DNA of 64,000 bases from Sistotremastrum niveocremeum HHB9708 (taxonomy: Eukaryota > Basidiomycota > Agaricomycetes > Sistotremastrales > Sistotremastraceae), in contig KV419404.1 of assembly GCA_001630475.1 (NCBI GenBank), positions 354,225 through 418,224 of the forward strand. The letters run 5' to 3'. Below are positions 31,935 to 44,034 of the stretch, piece by piece. Below the pieces are notes generated by a model, which worked only from the letters and a program-made list of their open reading frames with translations, made no database searches and had not been told where the DNA came from. Numbering within the stretch: position 1 is the stretch's first letter; every line of letters begins with the position of its first letter. A program made the translations under genes and the position numbers.

Positions 31935-34016
31935 ATGTCCGTTGACCTATCAAACGAAGATATTCAACCGGCATACGACTCGATCATTCGAGGCAGCCAA
32001 AATAACTGGCTTTTACTAAAATATGCGGTGGGTCATTCTTTTGCAGTGCTAAATGATAGGGATGTAATGCCTAACTCGACCTTGTCAGACGAGAGACAAA
32101 CTATACCTGTGTGGCCTGGGGGTAGGAGGGGTGATAGAACTTAGGAATAACTTGGACCCCGAAGATGTCTTTTTCGGCTTTGTTCGCGAAGATGATACGA
32201 AAGGACGACGAAGTCACTACGCCTTAGTGACCTTTGTGCCGGAAGTGGTTTCTGGAGTGAGGAGGGGTGCGTCTGCAGGTCTCTCGATAACTCTGTAGGG
32301 TTGACAGGTCGTATAGCTCGAGCGTTGGTTCATTCTCGTGCTGTCGGCTCACTATTCAAGGTAGTTTATGTGACTTTTTTGGCTCAATTCTGTTAACAGC
32401 GAACCTCTTTCGTCATAGGCACATGAAGCTACGGTTCAGTTCTCCTCAATCTCGCAAGTAACAAGCGAGAATGTGCGTAGGAAGTTGAACCTAGAAAACC
32501 TGCCACATGATACCTCTGGGACCAATGTCGCAGAACAAGCTATCTCTAAGAGATACACGGAAGATACGCTACCAACTCCTACATCCGCTGAACGCGCTAC
32601 CCCTATCTCCCCAATCTCACCCACCGGAAGACCTCCCATACAACAATCCCAGCAACGCGCCGAGTCCCCACCGCAACAGATGGCTCCTAGTCGGATGCAA
32701 ACACCTCCACCAAAGTCACCACGACGCGGCTCGAGCGACCGTCCATCGAGTGCGACCGTCCCCGATGCACCTCCTCCTACCCCTCCGAAACCTACTTCAC
32801 CTCGCCTCAAAACACGCCCCGGACTTCCTCCGATAACTACACAACCGACCCCAATAGCTCCTCAGCTCCAAAATCATCCAGAAGTTAGAGCCCCGGCCAG
32901 ACGGGTCACAAGCGAGTCTCAAGCACCCCGATTCCCCACCGAGAGGATGATGTCCCCGAACGTTGTAGTGACGCCCCGTTCAATTTCGTCTTCTGCGAAT
33001 CTTCGATCTCCTCCCCCGGAACCTACCGACGATGACCCAGGAGTCCAGAGACGGAGACGCGAGTTTTTGCGTTCGTTCACACGGCAGGTCGAATTGGAGA
33101 ATTTGAAGGCGGAGGAAGAGGCAGCTCAGATAGCTCGCATTGAACGAGAGCGGCGACAAAAGGAAGAATTGATGGCGGAACAGTTAAAAAAAGAGCAGGT
33201 CAGCCTAATGTCCGGCCACCGTGTCACCGCTCACCCAAATTGAAACAGGAGGAGGCCGAGAGAAAGCAGAGAAGAGCCGAAAAAGCAAGACGTGAACAAG
33301 AGAGGAGAGAAGCGGAAGAAAGAGAACGTATTGAGATGGAGAAGATGAAAGCAGAAGAGGTCAGCTGTGCCATGATGATGTCTTTGCGACTTGAAGCCCT
33401 GACAATTTACAGAGACAACGTCGTTTGCTGGCTGCACGACGGGCGGAGGAGCGGAGAACGATCGTCAGACGGAAGAGTGAAATTGCGCAACTTCAAGAGC
33501 AAGAGAGACGGGCTCTTAAATTGGAGGCCCAACGGGCATTCATGACTCAAATTAAGAAACAATTCATTCCTAGTCCGGGAACCACGGGAGTAATATTGGA
33601 CGGATACGTGACGATGCAAGTATATGAGTCTGGCGTCTGGAAACGCCGATATTTTGAATTGACCCCGGCCTCGATCAGATTCTACAAGAGCGAAACTGTA
33701 GGTTTGCAATCCTTACTCACCGAAATGGATTTACTCTTTTTGCAGGATCGAGGTGGACCCCTGAGCGAGGTATTAATGAAAGACGTGGGTTCCCTCAAAG
33801 AGTGGAACGAAGGTTACGAAGAACTCGAGACCATAGCACATTCTTTCGCCCTGTGTTTCAAAGACGATCGGCGTCCGTGGCTCTTTTTCGCCGACACAGC
33901 TGCCAACAAGGTCAGTCGCTGATGATCTGACGGAAAGCCTGATTCAATGATGCTGTTGTTAGGACGTGTTGATTGGACTGATAAGTACGTCGGCCGGTTT
34001 CGTTGACACCGCCTGA
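31935..34016 (+). CDS. Actin-binding ADF-H domain protein with coiled coil and C-terminal PH domain
   Basis: MSVDLSNEDIQPAYDSIIRG with SQNNWLLLKYATRDKLYLCG, then GVIELRNNLDPEDVFFGFVR and ALVTFVPEVVSGVRRARALV followed by SLFKAHEATVQFSSISQVTS, is an ADF-homology domain of the coactosin/drebrin/Abp1 type that binds actin filaments. A disordered linker is rich in Pro, Ser and Arg (TGRPPIQQSQQRAESPPQQM). A charged coiled coil follows (EERERIEMEKMKAEE region), and then a PH domain: GVILDGYVTMQVYESGVWKR, RYFELTPASIRFYKSE, HSFALCFKDDRRPWLFFADT, ending GLISTSAGFVDTA. The ADF-H plus PH order suggests a link between membrane phosphoinositides and cortical actin. At least seven introns. The KLYLCG splice was chosen over the unspliced frame because it restores the domain. 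Confidence 0.8.
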
Positions 34017-34419
34017 ACGTGGGGAGTGGTACGAGAATGGATAGGGGGCATCCATGGTTACCATGTGTTTGGTGCGTGCCCGTCCTGACTGCAGGCAAAA
34101 GGACATGTGTGTCCATATTTTTCCACCGTTGCGTCAGCCTAATTTATGGCGGATTTTTTTTCTTACACTTCATGTCATACCCATTTGTACATTTATTAAA
34201 CTGCTGGACACCTTTCACATGATAGCCTCCGGGTCTGCCACTGCGCGCTTTGTGCATGACTCGGTAGAGGCGGGGTAGAGATTACAACTCCGCCTGATGA
34301 CGAAGATAGAGCGCGAACTCCGCAACAAATTTTCCTTTCACACCACCATCGACTCGGTCGATTCTACAACCAAGCCCCATCATCAGTAGATTTTCTTTCA
34401 CATTTTTCTGTTCCTTACT

Positions 34420-36541
<2,122 letters not shown>

Positions 36542-37215
36542 TCGACGCAGGTCGCTTCTACCATGCCAACCGTTCCCCAACTTACGCACTATGACTACTT
36601 TTTCTTTATCCTCACCTAACTGTCTCGTCGTATTCTCTCATAGGGGATTGATACCTGTGACCTCTCTCCGCAACTCGCTTCCTTCATCCGGTCTCCAATC
36701 GCTCCAGCAGCGCTGCTCTCTCATTCACGATTGCTTTTGACGAACCACTTTATTCTGCCTCATGATTTCAGTCATCTAAGTTATCCGTCTTTTTTTTCTA
36801 CACTCGAGCGTTATTGTTTCGCCCATCGTGCTGATTGCATCGTAGACGGCTAGCCACTATTATATTCATGGGGCAGTCCCAGGACTTGCAAATAATGTTT
36901 CTCGCAACAAAAGCCATCGGACAATTCGTAGAGCATCGCATTAGTTTTATCTGTACCGTACTTATAGCATAGCATTGTGTCGAGATTATCTGTTCTGCGC
37001 TGTGCATAAATTTTCAACTGTCCTGGCGGATTGGTGATCATGATGAGAAGCGTGATTTCAGCTTCCGACACCACTAACCGTCCTTTTTGATACTCAAGGA
37101 AACACCCACGTCAGCTTCCTTTACTTCAACTCATCCTACCATCTTAAACTAGCAGATAGTAAAACTCTATCCACACACTCACTAGCCATCCTGCATCTCC
37201 AATTTTTTATTCGCC
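36542..37215. other. Intergenic region between DED1 and the CxxC-protein gene
   Basis: Contains the 3' end of the DED1 transcript and the promoter of the next gene. A T-rich tract sits near 36790. No gene or repeat is recognisable. Confidence 0.5.
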
Positions 37216-39029
37216 ATGTTTCGCGAAACGTCCCCCGTCTTCGAGGTCCCAGAAATAGCTTCTTTGAGAAAGGTCAAGCCACTTCCGAAACGTCGTCGAA
37301 TGGCAGACCCGACCTACGGCCTTGGAGACTTTTCACTCTCGCCGTCACTAGACGATACAGCGGCGACTGAACTATCCAACGAATTGAGCATGCCCGGTCA
37401 ATTTCCGACAGCCATGGATATCCAAGACTATTTTGTGTCCACGGCCTTTGGAACTCCTGACCTCTCTAAGCGAGACTACGAACTACAAAACCTCGGCAAT
37501 TCAGATTATTCTTCTCCACCGGGGTTTGGAGAAAGGGAGGAGGAGGAGCAGGCAGACACGGATTACGTGGATCATTTGCAGCAGACCGGCAACACGAAAA
37601 AAAGAAAGGTTCCAGCTGCGCATTATTCACCTCATGACGATGGAGCTCACGAACAGCAGGAGGGCGGAGAACTCGACTCCAGCGAGTCCCTTGATCCTTC
37701 TGCGGAACCGCCTGGAGAAGGCCATACATTATCGTTGACCGATGATCCATCTGGTACTGCGGGAGCACTAATCAATACCACTCCTCGGTATAACAAGATC
37801 TCTGCGATTGCACGAGCTGGAATCCAACGCAAAGAGCTTGTAAAGAACAGAAGGAAACAGCTAACTAATGTCCTAGGTGTTCTCTCCCATAACGATGCAA
37901 TGGCCCTCGATCAGGCCTTGTCTTCACAATATCCTTTCTCCAACCTCAGCATCACCGGAGATTCGAATACACAATCGAAGGAGAGGCCCTCGAAACGACT
38001 TGCACGTCGAACCGGTCGCGTTAAAGGCAGGGCTTTTAGCAGCCTCATGGCCGCGACATGGGAGGGCGACGAGCCTATGGCTTTCCCTCAATGCGATTTC
38101 ACATTTGTGTGCGCCAGTGCGAGTGAGTTTTGTGTCGTGTTGTCAGGGACCTTGATGCTCAATCCCGCTATTCGTCGGGAAATTCAGCTGCCAACAGACT
38201 CATCGGGATACGCGATGAGGTTGCAGCTTTGCAAAGTCGGTTCGAGGGAGAACTTCAGCGTCAAAGGCAGGCAGCTAAACTGGCCGCCGCCGCGGAAGCC
38301 CAGCGACAGGCTGCCGCAGCTCATGCGCAAAAAGAGTCCGCGGCCAAGAAAGCAACTGGTCGCCTCGATGAAACATCATCAGCTTCCGCCAACGCATCTG
38401 GAGAAGCACAGACAAATGGCAGCCCCTTGACAACCTCTAATGCGACGCGGGCCAAAGGATCAAAGAAAAAGAAGCGTTCGGCACTGGCTAATGCATCTAA
38501 TCCACATCATTTAAAGAACTACGTTCCCTCGCGACTTCCACATTCTGCATCCTCTAATGCCGCTGCTGCGCAAGCAGCTGCCAATGCACAGAATCTACTA
38601 TGGCCCTTACCGATCAGCTTTTTGTCAGCGGATGTTGCACCGCGTCGGAACAAGAAAGCAGGCACGGCTGTCTCGAATCCGCCTTCGGCGCAATTGACGT
38701 CGCCGCATGAAGAGTGGATCTGCGCTTTTTGTGAGTATGATCTGTTTTATGGGCAGGAGACGAATTTTCGGAAGGCGGTGCGAAGTCGCAAGAAGATACT
38801 CGGGAGACGTCGACGAGCCCGTGAGAAGGCAGCTGCAACTGCGAGCGGGGTGAAGAAGAATAAAACACCTGTGGCTGCGCCGGCGGTCGACGGTGAGGAT
38901 GAGGGGGAAGGGGACGAGGGAGAAGTATATGTCCGTGATGGCGATGAGGAGGCGAGTGAAGGAGGGGTTGGAGGTGGACGACGGGAGCGCGAGAAGGTGC
39001 TGACAGGGGGGACGAACACGGTGCATTAG
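37216..39029 (+). CDS. Uncharacterised nuclear-type protein with C-terminal CxxC motif
   Basis: About 590 residues with one intron near 38111-38148, whose exact donor is uncertain. The N-terminus (MFRETSPVFEVPEIASLRKV) contains KKRKV- and KRRR-like nuclear signals, followed by acidic, Ser-rich disorder. A conserved-looking block is ISAIARAGIQRKELVKNRRK with QLTNVLGVLSHNDAMALDQA. After the intron comes an Ala/Gln/Lys coiled coil (EVAALQSRFEGELQRQRQAA), a basic KGSKKKKRSAL patch, and near the C-terminus EEWICAFCEYDLFYGQETNF with KAVRSRKKILGRRRRAREKA, a CxxC half-site next to a strongly basic helix. The end is acidic, then Gly-rich. I do not recognise the family. The CxxC plus basic helix could bind nucleic acid, possibly as a dimer, but this is only inference. 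Confidence 0.75.
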
Positions 39030-39668
39030 GAGTGTACACTTTGTTTGCCGAATACAGAGTTCGAATCAGGAGACAGGATAAACGCGGAAAATTCCGTTTT
39101 TGCTAATTGTGTTTCATGACGATCCGCCCAAGAGAGCTGGTTGTGGCTCCGTGCTGTGTGCCCTCTTATGTCGAGGATGGGAGCTCAAATTGAGCACTAC
39201 GCTCTGCCTTACAATACCCAGTCGTTTGATAATCAGAGCCCGCCGCTGGACTCGCCGGTGTCTAGTCTCGGATTCCCAAGGTGCACTCGTCGCTGGGCTC
39301 GTCGTCGGCGCTGCAGGCTGACTATTTTCGCAGCGACGGCGAACAAGCCATAGCCCCCGTCCATCGTACACGTCCGTACGCTGCCCTGCACCAGCCACAC
39401 CAGCCAGCGTCTGCCAGGCTTCCTCGTGAGTATCCCGTCTCCCGACTATCTGCGCTTCTTCTCCCATTTCGTTTCCCTTGCCTCTTAAAACGTCACCAAA
39501 GGCTGTTCGCCCTTCGGACCCTCGGAGTCCTTTCGCCTTGCTCTGTGACCTGCCGCAGGACTCGTCCCGTGGCACGCGTAGCCACACTCTTATTGTTTCC
39601 CTCTTTCCGTGGTACTCATTCAGCATATAGAATGTTTTGATCCCCACCCCTCATCTCGCCCGCCCACC
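39030..39668. other. Long upstream region of the GATA factor gene
   Basis: About 640 bases without a supported gene. Long open frames on the minus strand lack any family feature and look accidental, driven by G/C-rich codons. The region probably holds the promoter and long leader of the GATA gene. Confidence 0.45.
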
Positions 39669-41108
39669 ATGTCGCCACATATGCATAGTCCAGGCCAGCA
39701 TGCTCATCATGGCGTCCATCCATCTCACACCAGTCCCCCCCAGTATCCCCCAGCTCGTGTAGTGTCGCCCCCAGCAAGAACGGGTCGTTACTCGTCTCTT
39801 GATGATGCCCTAGGTCATGCAAGTCCGCATCGAGGCCCCGGCTACGATTCTGGCGGTTCCGAATCATCACGCGGGGGTCATGCAGCCTCTGAAAGTCGGC
39901 ATTTATACCCCAACCAACCACACGACGTCAACTCTCCACAAGACTATTCATACCAAACTTCATACGACTCGTATTCTCAGTATCCACCTCCAAGGCGATC
40001 ATCTGCATCGCGTCCACAATCACCACCTGCCCAGTATCCTTCCCAGCCACCATCTTCCTATGGTACACATCCTTCAGCATATCCATCACCTTACGGTGCC
40101 CCACCGAACGCTAACACCAGTTGGCCGTCCAGTGGCTCAGGCTCCGATCCCCCTTCTTATGGTACACCCGAAGCTTCATATAGCTCTAATAGACCTCCCA
40201 CCGGTAACCTGACAGAACCTAATCGCATATTGATGACCGCTGACAACCAACGAAAGGACCCCCCAGCTCGCTAACTTCCTCGCGATCGCGACAGAAAGAC
40301 AGAGAAGGGACACCTGGTACGCGAGGACCCCGACCTCCAGCTTTCTCTCCCCCATTAGATTTTAACCAGGTCCGTGTTTCTCATCGTTCTCACCAACTCT
40401 CGTTTTAATGGGGACCTTTGAAAAAGCTCATGCAAGTTTATGGCGATATAATGCATACAGCTGCTCAAGATACGGCCTCACAAGAGCAAGCCGAGCGTAT
40501 GCTTTGGCCCGCGGTAGAAGGGTTGCGGCAGTTCGATACTGCCGAAGCGGAGAAAATCAGCAAGGAGAAAAAGCTGAAGATCCCAGGGCCAAGAGAGCCT
40601 TCGGATACCTCCCCTGGCCCTGGTGCCGGGCTCGCATCAGGAAAGCGTCATGTGGGTCTTTCTACCACGACACTGATGAGTTTGTGATTGATCGTATCAA
40701 CGAAGCAAAAGGAAGAACGACGCGAAGGCCAAAGTTGTAAAGTCTGTGGGGCTACACAAACGCCCGAATGGCGCCGAGGGCCTCTTGGTACGTCCGGCAT
40801 GGTTAAAAATACCGTGTATAGTGCGCTGAACGCGCTATAAACAGGTCCCAGGACATTATGCAACGCATGCGGTTTGGTGTACGCTAAGATTGTGAGTAAA
40901 TCGGTCTGTGAGACAACGTCATATCGACTTATATGGAGCGAAGCTCAAAAAGCGAAATCGCGATCTCGCTGGCGGCGGTCGGGGCGGACAGTCAGGTGGA
41001 CGAGGAGGCAGCCGGCGACCGCAGGAAGAAAGCGGAATAGGATCGAATAGTGACGGCAGCGACGATGAGTCTTTCGGATCGCAAGCCAGCGACGGATATG
41101 ACAGGTAG
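39669..41108 (+). CDS. GATA-type zinc finger transcription factor
   Basis: The first exon (MSPHMHSPGQHAHHGVHPSH) is His/Pro/Ser/Tyr-rich and disordered. The next joined parts give EGTPGTRGPRPPAFSPPLDF, then LKKLMQVYGDIMHTAAQDTA with EQAERMLWPAVEGLRQFDTA and ISKEKKLKIPGPREPSDTSP. The DNA-binding part is a single class IV finger: CKVCGATQTPEWRRGPLGPR followed by TLCNACGLVYAK, C-x2-C-x18-C-x2-C, then a basic tail KKRNRDLAGGGRGG and an acidic/Ser end. A PAS domain was not seen, so this is not a clear white-collar protein. Fungal GATA factors bind HGATAR and act in nitrogen, iron, light or development. Target and role unknown. Several introns lie between 40240 and 40920. Confidence 0.82.
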
Positions 41109-41441
41109 TGGATGGATGGCCTCATGCTAGGCAGGTACACGTATTCGGGCCAGATAATTCTTCGTTTTCGCACTGAACCCGGATTTGTTTCAATCTCTTC
41201 TTGCACCCTCAATTCTTACATCTCCTTTCGTTTCGGAGCCTCAAATGTATTCACAAGATAGTTATTCAGTACCATACAGTAATTTGTCATTTGATTTGTA
41301 GATATATTATTGCTTTCTATGTGGAAAAAAAGGATGGTTTAGCTCAGGGCCGGCGAATCTAGAATCTCAAGATAGACAGCGAAACGTGGCGGATGCCCTG
41401 GGCTTCGATTTGGCCCCTGAGACCCATTTGGGGAAGTGATT

Positions 41442-41480
41442 GTGGCCACCAATCAGAGCAAGCAAGGTGGCCACCAATCA
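41442..41480 (+). repeat. Two direct copies of GTGGCCACCAATCA
   Basis: Exact 14-base copies at 41442-41455 and 41467-41480, 25 bases apart. Each has the GTGGCCAC palindrome fused to a CCAAT box, the core bound by the HAP/NF-Y complex. Confidence 0.7.
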
Positions 41481-42686
41481 CGGTCTTTCACCCTGGGTGA
41501 TCATTCTCGTCTGCAGCAGCGTCCTCAAGACCGATCGCCCCTATTGTTCGCTTCGAATTCAGTCATTGCATTTAACCTTACATGTATCTTCCCTTGTACA
41601 CTGGCTCTTTTGTTGCTCTTTCCAGCCCCCACATGCCCCTGGACAGACATCAATTACAGCGCAGATGATCATATCACGACCCGGGTCAATTTGCCGATCG
41701 AAACGCCACCAATAACTTCCCTAACCTCGCCCAGATCAACGGCACGCCGTGGCCTTTTTTGCCTTTCCGCTTGTTCAAGCCTTTGCCTTGAGCTGTGCAC
41801 AGCAGGAATCCCATCACGCATCTCATAAATTACCGAGCGCCACAAGCTGCGGTGATAGACTTCCTATGAGATTATCAATTGCACGGACAGAAATCTGCAA
41901 TTCTGAAGGCTGAACAGCCTATCTTACCTCGTTGGGTATGTTGATCATGCTCCGATTATTGGGGGCACCAGATTTCTGGATCCATTTTCGCGAATCGGGC
42001 CTGGGAGAATGGCGGACGCTGAGAGATGATCGAGTTGATGGCATTTTATCGGATAGCAGGCTGTTGACGAATGACATGTCAATCATATCCCACTTGGCTT
42101 AACACAGCGAAATAAAGCCAGGCGCAAGTCCACACCAGTCCACACATGAGAAAATGGAGCGACCGAGCCTTCTTTTGCTATCAATGTATCAATGAGCGCT
42201 GATATTGCATGACTGAGCCAGGCCAATATGTACCAAGACACGAAGGGGAGTCCCACAGTGCTATTCAAGCCCCGTACGATGGACAATTGCACCATTCGAG
42301 TTGCTCCGTTTCCAGATACAAGACCAACAAACTAGCGTGGCTGGAGTAACAGAAGAACCGCTCGAGTCCTGTGGCCCTCGTCCCGGTCTCAACGGGAAAA
42401 TCTTGATCCTCTGTATAGGTCCCCGAAGACTAAAGGAGATCAGATAGCTCCTGAGAAGACGTGGATCTGACGGATCCTTTTTGTTCAACGAGCCGATGAT
42501 GAGATTGGCTCTTATTCAGATGCACTTCGCCAGGTCGGGAGAAGGGCCAGGGCCCCGGAGAATATCGCAAGGCTGAGAGCAAGCATCCATGCTCGTCGAC
42601 AGTGCATCTATCGCCTCTTTGACACAGCTTGACGACCAGAGCTCAAAACGCAAAAACAAAGAAGAAAACGCCGACTTGTCTCAGCT

Positions 42687-42700
42687 CACGTGAGCACGTG
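42687..42700. promoter_or_regulatory. Tandem CACGTG E-boxes upstream of the EngB-family gene
   Basis: CACGTG at 42687-42692 and again at 42695-42700, two bases apart; the first sits in the longer palindrome CTCACGTGAG. They lie 85-98 bases upstream of the start at 42785. Such sites bind bHLH proteins of the Cbf1/USF type. Confidence 0.6.
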
Positions 42701-42784
42701 ACTAGACGCTTTTTCGAGCTGCATTCGCGTTTCTTTTGGTCCAAGCTCAGCGCTCGATTCACGGAACGCGGTTCAGATGGAGCC

Positions 42785-43841
42785 ATGAGAGGCTATCTTT
42801 CAGCATCGTCGTCCATACCTTGGAACGTTCAATCAAGGGGGTTGTCTATTGGAGCATCGTCTGCACACGGTCTCTTTTCATCAACGGCACGACATGGCCT
42901 GCTATTCTCCGCACGAGAGCCTTCTCAGATTGAGTCTATTCATCGTAGGCCTCCAGAAGTCAGCAAGCGTCTCTTTTCATCATCTTGACAACACCAGTTC
43001 TCATTAGTGGACCCGTTAGGTCATTTTCTCCGGTAGAACACATGCGCTCTCTTTGCGATGAAGATCCTTAGTCTATCAATTGCGTCCAGGTCGAGCGAAC
43101 GTCGGAAAATCATCGTTGATCAATTCATGGTATGGCCTTGATTGCTCTTGTCTGAATGACGACGCTGAAAGGGTCGTTCCCAGTCTCGGCCGATCATCGA
43201 AGAATTCTCTCGTAAAGAGTAGCAAAACTCCAGTGAATAAGACTTGTCAGAGCACACCCTCCGCGCTCCGTCTTACGTTCTTCTTTGTTGTAGGGGAAAA
43301 CGCGCTCTCTGGATTTCTTCCATGTGGGCTATGAGCCCGTGAGACTGGTCCTGGTCGATTCTCCCGGGTAAGCTTTTGTCTTGACCACCCGTCTGATCTC
43401 ATTATAACACCACCCTTCCTAGATTTGGCTTCAGAGGTAAAGAGGAATGGGGTCAATTGTTCGATGCATACATCAGTACACGACAGGAGTTGGTGTCTCA
43501 CCCTTTACGATTTTTTGATTCATCTCATGCATAACGACAGGCTTCGGCGTATTTATCTACTTATCAACGGTTCGCATGGCGTCAAGCCCACAGACAGGAC
43601 AATGCTCGAGATGCTCGGACAAAAACAGCAGGCTAGTGCCGGTTCTGGGTTCACGATACAAGCCGTAATCACCAAGATCGACGGAATGTTTGGAGACAAG
43701 TCTTCTGAGCGTTTACAGAAGCTCCGCCAGGACATCTTTGAGGCTGCGCCAACATGTTTACCTCCTATCCTCACGTCAACAAAACTGAAAATAGGAATTG
43801 ATGAGCTAAGACGCTCTATGACTGAAGCGGCAGGAATATAA
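42785..43841 (+). CDS. MRX8: Mitochondrial EngB/YihA-family GTPase (Mrx8-like)
   Basis: The N-terminus MRGYLSASSSIPWNVQSRGL with SIGASSAHGLFSSTARHGLL is Ser/Arg-rich and lacks acids, a good mitochondrial presequence. GTPase motifs follow: G1 GRANVGKSSLIN, G3 LVDSPGFGFRG (usual form DTPGYG), RRIYLLINGSHGVKPTDRTM (the RG-x-x-x-L-x-D-x-R equivalent), G4 ITKID, and G5 ILTSTK. This set and spacing are those of EngB, a bacterial ribosome-assembly GTPase; yeast Mrx8 is the mitochondrial relative needed for cytochrome oxidase translation. Introns separate the presequence, P-loop and switch exons. The junctions between 42968 and 43085 were not resolved. A longer in-frame start at 42629 is less likely because the E-box pair lies after it. 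Confidence 0.82.
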
Positions 43842-44034
43842 TGATATATGTGGAGTGCTACAAAAAGCCGTACTACTAGTTGTCAACAACGATGACGGGA
43901 TACGTATTAATGAGTGATAATTGAGAGAGCGAGGTGCAAGATATAGAAATGCAAGATCGTGGTATGTTGATCGTCGATAAGCCATAAGGCTTCATGAGAA
44001 GACTTTCGTGAAACGTGAAAGGCATTATGGTGCG

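Larger units (their letters stand above)
41109..42784. other. Gene-poor stretch of about 1.7 kb
   Basis: No gene here can be supported. Short open stretches exist: a 51-codon frame from 41947 (MLRLLGAPDFWIHFRESGLG) and a hydrophobic minus-strand stretch at 42083-42295 (TVGLPFVSWYILAWLSHAIS). Neither matches a family known to me. They may be a small gene, a decayed one, or chance. Direct CCAAT repeats at 41442-41480 and the E-box pair at 42687-42700 are listed separately. Confidence 0.5.

Noticed and set aside
38614-39039. Three overlapping minus-strand frames rich in Ser, Pro and His
   Set aside because: Antisense to the C-terminal exon of the CxxC-protein gene; the codon pattern mirrors its GAG/AAG/GGC-rich coding strand.
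39114-39647. Long minus-strand open frame of 177 codons before the GATA gene
   Set aside because: No domain or family feature, biased composition, and it lies over the probable leader of the GATA gene; best explained as chance.
39669-41108. White-collar (WC-2) photoreceptor partner
   Set aside because: The zinc finger alone is compatible, but no PAS domain was visible, so only the general GATA-factor call is kept.
41331-41425. tRNA-like or tRNA-derived SINE signal (TTAGCTCAGGG then GGGCTTCGATTTGGCCC)
   Set aside because: The first part resembles a box A and the second a T-arm, but the acceptor and anticodon stems do not pair and the box B core is wrong.
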